Assembly (NCBI GenBank): GCA_028694105.1
Contig: JAQUUC010000007.1
Location: forward strand, 1-64,000
DNA from: Hespellia sp.
GTDB taxonomy: Bacteria; Bacillota; Clostridia; Lachnospirales; Lachnospiraceae
Direction of reading: 5' to 3'
Length of the DNA: 64,000 nucleotides
Below, piece by piece: positions 43,109 through 50,435 of this stretch. Under the pieces are notes generated by a model that saw nothing but the letters and a program-made list of their open reading frames with translations, was not told the DNA's origin and made no database searches. Numbering within the stretch: position 1 is the stretch's first letter; every line of letters begins with the position of its first letter. The position numbers were made by a program, and so were the translations under genes.

Positions 43109-43161
43109 CGCGCCGAAGCGCGGTCACTTCGGTGACTATATTGCATTTGCGCGCAGTGCGC
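43109..43161. other. Cluster of short hairpins upstream of the EamA gene
   Basis: CGCGCCGAAGCGCG (43109-43122), GTCACTTCGGTGAC (43123-43136) and GCGCGCAGTGCGC (43149-43161) are adjacent self-complementary units; the first two have tetraloop-like centres. They would lie in the 5' leader of the EamA transcript. The sequence is unlike the REP family. Confidence 0.5.
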
Positions 43162-43176
43162 ATTCCCCCGGAGGGT

Positions 43177-43212
43177 AAAAAAAAGTAGAGCGTCGTCACA
43201 GCGCCACTCCAC
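43177..43212 (-). terminator. Terminator after tRNA-Asn
   Basis: On the minus strand GTGGAGTGGCG pairs with CGACGCTCTAC (one mismatch) and is followed by eight T, about ten bases after the tRNA 3' end. Confidence 0.75.
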
Positions 43213-43222
43213 GAAATAAAAG

Positions 43223-43294
43223 CTCCCCGAGCTGGGCTCGAACCAGCGACCCTTCGGTTAACAGCCGAATGCTCTACCACTGAGCTATCGAGGA
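43223..43294 (-). tRNA. tRNA-Asn (GUU)
   Basis: A 72-base cloverleaf: acceptor TCCTCGA/TCGGGGA, D-arm GCTC/GAGC, anticodon stem TTCGG/CCGAA with loop CTGTTAA (anticodon GTT) and T-arm GCTGG/CCAGC. CCA is not encoded. Confidence 0.95.
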
Positions 43295-43305
43295 TTACAA
43301 AATAT

Positions 43306-43335
43306 AAATTAGCACCTTTCCTATATACCTGTCAA
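43306..43335 (-). promoter_or_regulatory. Promoter of tRNA-Asn
   Basis: On the minus strand a consensus TTGACA (43330-43335) and TAATTT (43306-43311) are 18 bases apart, about 12 bases ahead of the tRNA. Confidence 0.65.
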
Positions 43336-43349
43336 GGGGTTTTTCTAAA

Positions 43350-43484
43350 AATGTTGCCATGGGGACGCTTCCTCCGGTCCAGAATGTTGCCATGGGGACG
43401 CTTCCTCTGGTCCAGAATGTTGCCACGGGGACGCTTCCTCCGGCACCCAAAAACCAGAGCCAGAAGGTCCGTCCCTCTGGCTCT
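43350..43484. repeat. REP-like array with 33-base tandem repeats
   Basis: Three tandem 33-base units begin at 43350, 43383 and 43416 (AATGTTGCCATGGGGACGCT), each holding one palindrome, and a fourth palindrome (GCCAGAAGGTCCGTCCCTCT) lies at about 43459. The array separates the tRNA-Asn promoter from the dehydrogenase stop. Confidence 0.85.
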
Positions 43485-43494
43485 GCTTGTCACT

Positions 43495-44439
43495 CTATTT
43501 ATTGTACTTATAAAAACCTTCCCCGGATGCCATCCCCAGCTTACCCGCATCAATATATTCCTTCAGCATCTTTGCCATCCCCTTAAAATTGTATGGTGCC
43601 AAAAATGACGGAACCTTCAAATACATTTTCACGATATTGTAAGCGGTTGTCAGGCCAACCGTATCCAGAATTAAAAACGGTCCCTTCGGCGCACCGGTTC
43701 CAAGCGTCCATGCCTTGTCAATGCTCTCCGGATCGGAGACACCGTTCACATATAAATCCATGCCCGAAAATAGCAATGGTACCAGCATTGAATTGAGCAG
43801 ATACCCGGATTTTTCTTTCCGCACCGGAAGCGGAATCATGCGCATCTCCTCCGCAAATTTCATGACCTCGTCAAAATATTTGTGGTCCGTCTGATCCTGC
43901 GCCATAACCTCCGTCATATTATTCTTCCAGATAGAATTCGCAAAATGCAGCGACAGATATTTGTCAGCCCTGCCCGTATACTTCGCAAATTTCGATGGCA
44001 GCAGCGTCGATGAATTCGTCACAAGAATGGTTTTTTCCGGCATCAGCGGTGCTAGTTTTTTGTAAAATGCAACCTTATCATCCACATTTTCCGCCATCGA
44101 CTCAATAATCAAATCTGCATCTTCCACCGCCTTCGCCATATCCAGCTCCAGCTTCAAACCACTGTATGCCTGCTCAGCTTTCGCAAGACACGCATCCTTA
44201 TCGAAACTTTCGTAGTCCGCGATTCCATTGGCCCAGTTCCCCGGGGTCTGTCCCTCTGGCATCGCCATCAGGCTGATGGTATCCGCATAGACTTCTTTCA
44301 AATGATCCAGCTTTGGCTGCGTACGCCCGATGCTGCCCTCACTCCGGAGCCAGATCGTAACATTAAATCCGCAGTACGCCGCCTGAAAAGCGATCTGGCT
44401 TCCCAGAACTCCGCCGCCTGCCACAACAATGTTCTTCAT
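43495..44439 (-). CDS. 3-hydroxyacyl-CoA dehydrogenase-like protein
   Basis: A 314-residue NAD-dependent dehydrogenase of the 3-hydroxyacyl-CoA family. The N-terminal Rossmann motif is VAGGGVLGSQIAFQAA, the catalytic region is NSSTLLPSKFAKYTGRADKYLSLHFAN, and residues 195-314 form the helical C-terminal domain. AGGAGG precedes the ATG. Near residues 60-67 the sequence PEGQTPG is encoded by a palindrome-like stretch (44239-44260), a probable in-frame insertion in a surface loop. No beta-oxidation or butyrate genes are adjacent, so the substrate is open. Confidence 0.83.
   Translation of the reverse strand: MKNIVVAGGGVLGSQIAFQAAYCGFNVTIWLRSEGSIGRTQPKLDHLKEVYADTISLMAMPEGQTPGNWANGIADYESFDKDACLAKAEQAYSGLKLELDMAKAVEDADLIIESMAENVDDKVAFYKKLAPLMPEKTILVTNSSTLLPSKFAKYTGRADKYLSLHFANSIWKNNMTEVMAQDQTDHKYFDEVMKFAEEMRMIPLPVRKEKSGYLLNSMLVPLLFSGMDLYVNGVSDPESIDKAWTLGTGAPKGPFLILDTVGLTTAYNIVKMYLKVPSFLAPYNFKGMAKMLKEYIDAGKLGMASGEGFYKYNK
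44239..44260. repeat. REP-like sequence inside the dehydrogenase gene
   Basis: CCCGGGGTCTGTCCCTCTGG matches the REP consensus and is read in frame. It is a single copy, so chance similarity cannot be fully excluded. Confidence 0.55.
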
Positions 44440-44643
44440 GTCATTACCTCCTATGACTTGTCTTTTATGGTATAAATTATACTCCTACATCGCTTGTTTC
44501 ACAAGGCTTTACATACCCTCATAAGGACATCTTGTGCCGACCGAAGCGGAGCGAAGACCGCAAAATCTGATAACACATTATAACAATAAATGAACGGACT
44601 ATGTGGACTGTTTTATAACGAATCAGTTTCTATGATTATCTCC

Positions 44644-44955
44644 TCATTCACACATACCATCCAAAATAGGAATGAGAGATTTCCCCTTTTCAGTTAAGCT
44701 GTATTCCACTTTTGGAGGAATCTGCGGGTATTCTTCTCGATGAACGAGACCATCTGATTCTAATTCCTTTAATGTTGAGCTAAGCGTTTTGTAGGAAATT
44801 GTTTTAATATATTTCTTTAGCTCGTTAAACCGGACTATCTTAAATTCCATCAGGGTATATAGAATAAACATTTTATATTTTCCCTGAATCAGCGACATCG
44901 TGTAACTAAAACCTGTATCTTCTAAGTTTGCGTCGTTAATGCACATGATTCCCAT
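44644..44955 (-). CDS. HxlR-family transcriptional regulator
   Basis: A 103-residue MarR/HxlR-type winged-helix protein (LIQGKYKMFILYTLMEFKIVRFNELKKYI, ISYKTLSSTLKELESDGLV). AAAGGAG precedes the ATG at 44955. A Cys near the N-terminus (IMCIND) could sense electrophiles, as in some HxlR proteins. It is divergent from a flavin reductase gene, the usual arrangement for an HxlR repressor and its target. The 200 bases between its stop and the dehydrogenase start hold nothing I recognise. Confidence 0.85.
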   Translation of the reverse strand: MGIMCINDANLEDTGFSYTMSLIQGKYKMFILYTLMEFKIVRFNELKKYIKTISYKTLSSTLKELESDGLVHREEYPQIPPKVEYSLTEKGKSLIPILDGMCE

Positions 44956-44993
44956 TTTACACTCTCCTTTAGGTAAGTATATTAACTTGGTGT

Positions 44994-45020
44994 AAGTATC
45001 GCACTTCAATGTGCGTACTT
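44994..45020. promoter_or_regulatory. Dyad operator between HxlR and flavin reductase genes
   Basis: AAGTATCGCAC and GTGCGTACTT form a dyad around TTCAAT with one extra base. It sits midway in the divergent promoter region, where an HxlR dimer would bind. Confidence 0.55.
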
Positions 45021-45097
45021 GAATTAAGTTTCATTCTTGATATGATTATAATAACTTAATTGAAAAAAGTCAATTTGCACAGAAAAGGAGAAAAATT

Positions 45098-45670
45098 ATG
45101 ACAAAGAATTTTGGAGTGCAGGCTTATCTGTTTCCCATGCCGACTTATATGATCGGAACTTACAATGAGGACGATACAGTTGATGTGATGATGATGGCAT
45201 GGGGTGGAATCTGTGCCGAGAACATGGTAGCACTGAATCTGGAAGCCGAACATAAGACCGTTGAAAACATTGAAGCAAGAAAAGCATTCACACTTGCTGT
45301 TCCAGGCGTGGATACGCTAAAAGAATCTGATTTTCTCGGCACAGCTACTTCGAACAAGATGACGGATAAATTTGAACGAACAGGACTTCATGCGGTGAAA
45401 AGTGAACGTGTGGATGCTCCGGTTATAACGGAATATCCGATCACATTGGAATGTGAAGTTGTGGAAATGCAGAGTCAGCCTTATGGTCTGCGTGTTCTTG
45501 GAAAAATCATCAATGTGATTGCAGATGAAAAAATATTGGATGATACCGGCAAAATTGATGCTGCAAAAATTCATGCGTTTGCTTTTGACCAGATGCAGCA
45601 TGGTTATTATGCCATAGGTGAAAAGGTTGGTCAGGCATGGAAAAGCGGCTCTGATCTGATCAAGAAATAA
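45098..45670 (+). CDS. Flavin reductase-family protein
   Basis: A 190-residue FMN-binding split-barrel flavin reductase-like protein. MPTYMIGTYNEDDTVDVMMMAWGG and RKAFTLAVPGVDTLKESDFLGTATSNK fit the family. AAAGGAG precedes the ATG. It is followed after 13 bases by an FMN reductase, so the two form an operon with likely control by the divergent HxlR regulator, probably for quinone, nitro or electrophile reduction. Confidence 0.87.
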   Translation: MTKNFGVQAYLFPMPTYMIGTYNEDDTVDVMMMAWGGICAENMVALNLEAEHKTVENIEARKAFTLAVPGVDTLKESDFLGTATSNKMTDKFERTGLHAVKSERVDAPVITEYPITLECEVVEMQSQPYGLRVLGKIINVIADEKILDDTGKIDAAKIHAFAFDQMQHGYYAIGEKVGQAWKSGSDLIKK

Positions 45671-45683
45671 GAGAGGTGTATGT

Positions 45684-46235
45684 ATGGGAAAAAATATAGT
45701 TATTTTGAATGGAAGTCCACGTAAGAATGGAAATACATCTGCACTGGTGCGCTCCTTTACCTGCGGGGCAGAAAGTGCAGGAAACTCAGTAACGGAGTTC
45801 TTTCTGGACAGTATGAACATTCATGGCTGTAAGGGCTGCTTTGGTGGTCACAGCAGCAGAGAATGTCCGTGTGTGCAAAAGGATGACATGATGCAGATTT
45901 ATCCTATAGTAAAGGAATGCGATGTGATTGTCCTTGCTCCCCCACTGTACTACTGGAACATGAGTGGTCAGATCAGAACAGCGATTGACCGTCTGTTTGC
46001 ACTGGAAGAAGGAGATGGCAACTTGCTTCGTGGGCACGACAGAGCATCGGCACTGTTGATGTCAGCAGAGGGACATGGCTTTGAGGATGTTGTGCTTTAT
46101 TATGACCATCTGATGGAACATTTGAAATGGAATAATCTCGGTCATGTTCTTGCAGCAGGAAATGGTGATGTAGGTGACATCACCGGAAAGCCGGAACTTC
46201 AAAAAGCATTTGAACTTGGAGAATCTATTCGTTAA
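45684..46235 (+). CDS. NADPH-dependent FMN reductase (flavodoxin family)
   Basis: A 183-residue flavodoxin-fold oxidoreductase with the phosphate-binding loop NGSPRKNGNTSALV, a Cys-rich insert (GCKGCFGGHSSRECPC) and the flavin loop APPLYYWNMSGQIRTAIDR. The insert is typical of iron-sulfur-associated flavoproteins or Cys-containing reductases. GAGAGGTG precedes the ATG. It is the second gene of the HxlR-linked operon. Confidence 0.87.
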   Translation: MGKNIVILNGSPRKNGNTSALVRSFTCGAESAGNSVTEFFLDSMNIHGCKGCFGGHSSRECPCVQKDDMMQIYPIVKECDVIVLAPPLYYWNMSGQIRTAIDRLFALEEGDGNLLRGHDRASALLMSAEGHGFEDVVLYYDHLMEHLKWNNLGHVLAAGNGDVGDITGKPELQKAFELGESIR

Positions 46236-46315
46236 ATTAAAAGAAGAAAAAAATACCATTGGAAGCGAACTTGCAAATGTTGAAAGAAGCGAATTTAAAA
46301 TCTGCATTACATTAG

Positions 46316-46342
46316 ATGACAGGGGAGTTCTCCTGTCATTTT
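46316..46342 (+). terminator. Terminator after the FMN reductase gene
   Basis: ATGACAGG pairs with CCTGTCAT across GGAGTTCT, followed by TTTT. A close relative, including flanking bases, lies at 48749 after the arsenic cluster. Confidence 0.7.
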
Positions 46343-46474
46343 GACATTCCCCTTCATTTCTTACAATAAAGAAACAGGTTCAACAATTACTTGGATATCA
46401 GCACATTTATACATTGACAAATATCTATATGTGTGATATTTTTATTTTAGTTTAAAGAGAGGCGTAGACGGAGC

Positions 46475-46795
46475 ATGAGTTATAGAGATGATGTACGATT
46501 AGTAAAAGCATTAGCAGATGAGAATAGATTGGCAATTCTTGAACTTTTACAGGATGGTGAGAAATGTGGATGTGTTCTTTTGGAAGAACTTCATATCACG
46601 CAACCGACTTTATCTCATCATATGAAAATTCTTTGTGATGCCGGCATCGTGGATAGTTGTAAGGACGGAAAGTGGATGCACTACTCTCTTTCATTGGAAG
46701 GTAGTAAGATACTGTATGATTTGGTAAAACGATATACAATCAGTGACTGCGACTATAAAACATATAAGAAATGTGATTCTTGCAGAGGGGAATAA
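46475..46795 (+). CDS. ArsR-family metalloregulator
   Basis: A 106-residue ArsR/SmtB winged-helix repressor. VKALADENRLAILELLQDGEKCGC gives a Cys pair at about 30-32 as arsenite ligands, and ITQPTLSHHMKILCDAGIV is the recognition helix. The C-terminal CDYKTYKKCDSC adds further cysteines. It heads the arsenic cluster and should release its promoter when As(III) binds. Confidence 0.88.
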   Translation: MSYRDDVRLVKALADENRLAILELLQDGEKCGCVLLEELHITQPTLSHHMKILCDAGIVDSCKDGKWMHYSLSLEGSKILYDLVKRYTISDCDYKTYKKCDSCRGE

Positions 46796-46798
46796 ATA

Positions 46799-46818
46799 AG
46801 GCAATCTTCGGATTGCCT
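46799..46818 (+). other. UUCG-loop hairpin between arsR and the permease gene
   Basis: AGGCAATC and GATTGCCT close a TTCG tetraloop right after the ArsR stop. There is no T-run, so it is more likely an RNA stabiliser than a terminator. Confidence 0.55.
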
Positions 46819-46876
46819 ATATCATAGCTCTACGCATAGACACATATAAATGTATGAATGATACAGAGGTAGTTAT

Positions 46877-47890
46877 ATGGAAATATTAAAAGGAATAGGC
46901 GAGTTTATTCAAAATCAAGTTCTTGGTATGAAGTGGCTGAATGCTTTGATTGGAAATTTGTTGAATAGTTTAGGACTGGATGTGACGAGGAGAGTTGGTG
47001 GCAGTGTTCAATTCTTTATGTATGATGTTGTAAAGATTACAGTACTGTTGTGCTTTCTTATTTTTATGATTTCTTATATTCAGAGTTTCTTTCCGCCTGA
47101 AAGAAGCAAAAAAATCATGGGCAAACTCAAAGGTGTATGGGCAAATATCATCGGAGCATTGCTTGGTACTGTAACACCGTTCTGCTCTTGTTCATCAATT
47201 CCACTGTTTATAGGATTTACAAATGCGAGTTTGCCATTGGGGGTTACTTTTTCATTTTTGATATCTTCTCCAATGGTTGATCTTGGCTCTCTTGTACTAT
47301 TGATGAGTATTTTTGGTTGGAAGATTGCCATTGTGTATGTCATCGTCGGTCTGATTGTCGCAGTTGTTGGTGGTACAATTATTGAAAAACTTCATTTAGA
47401 AAATCAAGTGGAAGAATTCATTCGCAAAGCTTCTGCAGTTGATATAGAAATAGATGAACTAACTGTAAAAGAACGTTTGACATACGCAAAAAATCAGGTG
47501 GTAGAAACTTTCAAAAAGGTTTTTCCATACATTCTGATCGGTGTTGGTATCGGTGCAGTCATTCATAACTGGATTCCAGAAGAATGGATAGAAATGGTAC
47601 TTGGTTCAAATAATCCGTTTGGCGTTGTTCTTGCAACATTTCTTGGAGTTCCTATGTATGCAGATATATTTGGAACCATTCCTGTGGCAGAAGCCCTTTT
47701 GAGTAAAGGAGCACAGTTAGGAACTGTTCTTGCATTTATGATGGCAGTAACAACACTGTCCCTTCCTTCCATGATTATGCTTCGTAAAGCAGTAAAACCG
47801 AAATTGCTCGGAACATTTATAGCAATTTGTGTGGTTGGAATTATTATTGTTGGTTATGGTTTTAATGTTTTCCAATATTTGTTTATTTAA
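46877..47890 (+). CDS. ArsP-like permease (DUF318 family)
   Basis: A 337-residue membrane protein with eight to nine helices in two halves and the family signature TPFCSCSSIPLFIGF, plus FLISSPMVDLGSLVLL and GVPMYADIFGTIPVAEAL. Members export trivalent (methyl)arsenicals or act with a thioredoxin-like partner. It lies between arsR and a small CXXC thioredoxin, which supports a metal/metalloid efflux role. The Cys in the signature are likely substrate contacts. Confidence 0.85.
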   Translation: MEILKGIGEFIQNQVLGMKWLNALIGNLLNSLGLDVTRRVGGSVQFFMYDVVKITVLLCFLIFMISYIQSFFPPERSKKIMGKLKGVWANIIGALLGTVTPFCSCSSIPLFIGFTNASLPLGVTFSFLISSPMVDLGSLVLLMSIFGWKIAIVYVIVGLIVAVVGGTIIEKLHLENQVEEFIRKASAVDIEIDELTVKERLTYAKNQVVETFKKVFPYILIGVGIGAVIHNWIPEEWIEMVLGSNNPFGVVLATFLGVPMYADIFGTIPVAEALLSKGAQLGTVLAFMMAVTTLSLPSMIMLRKAVKPKLLGTFIAICVVGIIIVGYGFNVFQYLFI

Positions 47891-47961
47891 GCAAAGTTAA
47901 TAATTAATGCTATCACTACACATAAGTAGTTTCGTTCATAAAAATTTAGGAGGACTTTATC

Positions 47962-48309
47962 ATGAGTTTATTTGGTAAGAAAAGAGAAGAAACAAAGGTA
48001 GCACCAGCGTGCACCTGCAATGGAAATGCCGTAGAGATGGAAGCGGAGAGTATGGAAAGCGGTATCTGTTGTATTAAGGTACTTGGGTCAGGTTGCAAGT
48101 CCTGTCATACACTTTATGAAAACGTAAAGGAGACTGTGATAGCAATGAACTTGAACATTGAAACGGAGTATGTGACTGATATGGAAAAGGTTGTAAGTTA
48201 TGGTGTTATGAGTACACCTGCCCTTGTTGTTAATGAAAAAGTTATTTCTATGGGTAAGGTACTGAAACCAGCTGATATAGAAAAATTGTTCCATAAACTG
48301 GGATTTTAA
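47962..48309 (+). CDS. Thioredoxin-like small redox protein
   Basis: A 115-residue protein whose C-terminal 77 residues are a thioredoxin-like fold with GSGCKSCHTLYENVK as the redox site and the cis-Pro loop VMSTPALVVN. The N-terminus has extra cysteines (CTCNG and GICCI). It probably donates electrons to the ArsC-type reductase 14 bases downstream or shuttles metalloid to the permease. AGGAGG precedes the ATG. Confidence 0.85.
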   Translation: MSLFGKKREETKVAPACTCNGNAVEMEAESMESGICCIKVLGSGCKSCHTLYENVKETVIAMNLNIETEYVTDMEKVVSYGVMSTPALVVNEKVISMGKVLKPADIEKLFHKLGF

Positions 48310-48323
48310 AGGACGGTTCAAAC

Positions 48324-48731
48324 ATGAATAAGAAAAAAGTTGCATTTATCTGCGTTCACAATTCTTGTCGTAGTCAGATTGCAGAAGCACTTGGTAAGAA
48401 ATATGCCTCTGACCGATATGAGTTCTATTCAGCTGGAACAGAAACAAAACCTAAAATCAATCAAGATGCGGTTCGATTGATGAAGGAACTGTATGGCATT
48501 GACATGGAAGAAGAACAGTATTCTAAATTGCTATCGGACATTCCAAAGGTAGATATCGTAATAACTATGGGGTGTAATGTGCAATGTCCATTTCTTCCGT
48601 GTGAGCAGCGTGAAGATTGGGGATTGGATGACCCGACAGGAAACAGCGATGATGAATTCATAAAGTGTATACAGAAGATTGATGATAAGATAAATACTTT
48701 TTTGAAGAATGAATTGGAACATTTAAATTAA
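48324..48731 (+). CDS. arsC: Arsenate reductase, thioredoxin-coupled (ArsC)
   Basis: A 135-residue low-molecular-weight phosphatase-like arsenate reductase. The CX5R loop is CVHNSCRSQ, followed by SAGTETKP, and the resolving cysteines are in MGCNVQCPFLPCEQ; Asp in DDPTG is the general acid. It reduces As(V) to As(III) for efflux. It closes the arsR-permease-thioredoxin-arsC unit. Confidence 0.9.
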   Translation: MNKKKVAFICVHNSCRSQIAEALGKKYASDRYEFYSAGTETKPKINQDAVRLMKELYGIDMEEEQYSKLLSDIPKVDIVITMGCNVQCPFLPCEQREDWGLDDPTGNSDDEFIKCIQKIDDKINTFLKNELEHLN

Positions 48732-48748
48732 AAGCTGTATTAGATAAA

Positions 48749-48778
48749 ATGACAGGGGATTTTCTCTTGTCATTTTTA
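48749..48778 (+). terminator. Terminator after the arsenic cluster
   Basis: ATGACAGG and CTTGTCAT form a stem around GGATTTTCT, followed by TTTTT. The hairpin and the following 25 bases resemble the terminator at 46316, so the arsenic cluster lies between two related copies. Confidence 0.7.
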
Positions 48779-48797
48779 TGTCATCCTCATTTGTTAG

Positions 48798-49145
48798 AAT
48801 GAAGAAAAACAACAAGAATCACGAAAAAATATCGACATTTTGCAAGCATTTCTTGTGGCAAAAGAGGTTCTTCCAGATGAGGAACTGGAATTGTTAAGCG
48901 ATGGATGTGTGACAATCAGAGATCTTGCAATGATTGAATTATTAATGTCAACGGGAATTCGAGTAGGAGAACTTGTGAATCTAAAAATAAGTGATATTGA
49001 TTTTACTGGGAGAGAATGCATTGTTCATGGAAAAGGAGATAAGGAACGAAATGCATATTTTGATGCCAAAACAAAGCTTCATCTGCAGGAATATGTAGAA
49101 TTAAGAATTCGAAATATTGGAAAGAACTGTGAAGAATTCTCATAG
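48798..49145 (+). pseudogene. Tyrosine recombinase (integrase) fragment
   Basis: About 115 codons of a tyrosine recombinase. STGIRVGELVNLKISDIDF holds the first catalytic Arg and GKGDKERNAYF the beta-hairpin Lys, but the HxxR and Tyr portions are missing and the N-terminal domain is cut off. The frame is open from 48798 with a stop just before and no good start; TTG at 48840 is the first start-like codon. It is a remnant of a mobile element next to the arsenic cluster. Confidence 0.75.
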
Positions 49146-49196
49146 AAAATATATTTCATAATCATAAGTTCATATTAATAAAGGTCATATCAAAAA

Positions 49197-49247
49197 TACT
49201 CATTGCGTAACTGCGATAAAGCTGTTATAATAAATACACATTGAGTA
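49197..49247 (+). promoter_or_regulatory. Promoter with flanking inverted repeat for the XRE/Fic pair
   Basis: TTGCGT (49203-49208) and TATAAT (49226-49231) are 17 bases apart. TACTCATTG at 49197-49205 and CATTGAGTA at 49239-49247 form an eight-of-nine inverted repeat around the promoter, a likely autorepression operator. Confidence 0.65.
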
Positions 49248-49263
49248 AACGGAGGGCTATGGA

Positions 49264-49473
49264 ATGGAAATTAAGGATCAAGTAAGAGCGTTACGAGAAA
49301 GTACGGGAATGAATCGTAAGGAGTTCTGTGCATATTTTGGAATTCCTTATAGAACAATGACTGAGTGGGAATTGGGGCATCGTAAGCTTCCAGATTATGT
49401 ACTACGTATGATGACATATCAGGTAAAGATGGAGATACTGGATAAACAGGGAGGTAGTGTTGATGAAAAATGA
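49264..49473 (+). CDS. XRE-type helix-turn-helix protein (likely antitoxin/autoregulator)
   Basis: A 69-residue protein with the helix-turn-helix DQVRALRESTGMNRKEFCAYFGI, PYRTMTEWELGHRKLP. GGAGGG precedes the ATG. Its 3' end overlaps the next gene by 11 bases, as in toxin-antitoxin pairs. It probably represses the promoter at 49203 through the flanking dyad. Confidence 0.83.
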   Translation: MEIKDQVRALRESTGMNRKEFCAYFGIPYRTMTEWELGHRKLPDYVLRMMTYQVKMEILDKQGGSVDEK

Positions 49474-50389
49474 ATTAGTATTATTTGAGTCACAAGATGG
49501 AAGTGTAAGGCTTGATGTAAACGTTGAAGGGGATACTGTATGGTTGAACAGAATCCAGATGGCAGAATTGTTCGGGAGAGATGTCAAGACGATAGGAAAA
49601 CATATAAACAATTCATTGAGAGAAGAACTAGATAATTCAGTTGTCGCAAAATTTGCGATAACTGCTTCAGATGGGAAAACATATAATGTAGAGCATTATG
49701 ATTTAGATATGATTATTTCTGTTGGTTATCGTGTGAAATCTCAGAGAGGCGTAGAATTCCGTAGATGGGCTAACTCCGTATTGAAGGATTACATATTAAA
49801 AGGTTACGCAGTAAATAATAATCGCATAAGTCAATTAAATGAGGTCGTGCGAATTATGAAGCGAACAGATCAGATGTTAGATGCAAAGCAAGTTCTAAGC
49901 GTAGTGGAACAATACACGGTCGCACTGGATATGTTGGACGATTATGACCATCAGCGGATTAGTAAACCGAAAGGTAATGCGACAACGTATGTATTAACCT
50001 ATGAAGAATGCAAAGATGTTATATCAAAAATGAAATTTGCATCAGATAGCGAGCTGTTTGGCAACGAAAAAGATGATTCTTTTGCAGGCAGTATTGGAAC
50101 GATATATCAGACGTTTAGCGGCAAAGATGTATATCCGTCTGTGGAAGAGAAAGCGGCTAATCTTCTATATTTTGTAACCAAAAATCATTCATTTTCAGAT
50201 GGTAATAAGAGGATTGCAGCGACAATGTTCTTATATTTCTTGGACAAGAATGGAATGCTTATGTTGGAGGGCAAAAAAATTATCGAAGATTATACATTGG
50301 TTGCGATTACAATTATGATTGCAGAATCAAAACCAGAGGAAAAAGAGACGATGGTTAAACTTGTAATGAATTTTTTGAAAGGGTGCTAG
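49463..50389 (+). CDS. RhuM-Fic/DOC fusion protein (likely toxin)
   Basis: A 308-residue protein. The first 110 residues resemble RhuM/KilA-N/Bro-like proteins (WLNRIQMAELFGRDVKTIGKHINN, HYDLDMIISVGYRVKSQRGVEFRRWAN), and residues 200-300 form a Fic/DOC domain with NHSFSDGNKRIAATMFLYFL, matching HxFx(D/E)GNxR. Fic enzymes transfer AMP or other groups, and Doc phosphorylates EF-Tu. The start at 49463 is eight bases after GGGAGG; a GTG at 49457 is the alternative. An S/TxxxE(G/N) inhibitory motif was not obvious. Confidence 0.83.
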   Translation: MKNELVLFESQDGSVRLDVNVEGDTVWLNRIQMAELFGRDVKTIGKHINNSLREELDNSVVAKFAITASDGKTYNVEHYDLDMIISVGYRVKSQRGVEFRRWANSVLKDYILKGYAVNNNRISQLNEVVRIMKRTDQMLDAKQVLSVVEQYTVALDMLDDYDHQRISKPKGNATTYVLTYEECKDVISKMKFASDSELFGNEKDDSFAGSIGTIYQTFSGKDVYPSVEEKAANLLYFVTKNHSFSDGNKRIAATMFLYFLDKNGMLMLEGKKIIEDYTLVAITIMIAESKPEEKETMVKLVMNFLKGC

Positions 50390-50414
50390 AACCTTTGGAG
50401 GGCGCCCTTTTCTG
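50378..50414 (+). terminator. Terminator after the Fic gene
   Basis: AAAGGGTGC (50378-50386) pairs with GCGCCCTTT (50402-50410), followed by TCTGTTTT; the stem overlaps the stop codon. Confidence 0.65.
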
Positions 50415-50435
50415 TTTTACCTCGAATTGAATCAA

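Noticed and set aside
43089..43280. Long N-terminus for the EamA transporter
   Set aside because: It would translate tRNA-Asn and its terminator.
48798..49145. Prophage or active integrative element
   Set aside because: Only a truncated recombinase without the catalytic Tyr is present, with no phage structural, relaxase or transfer genes.
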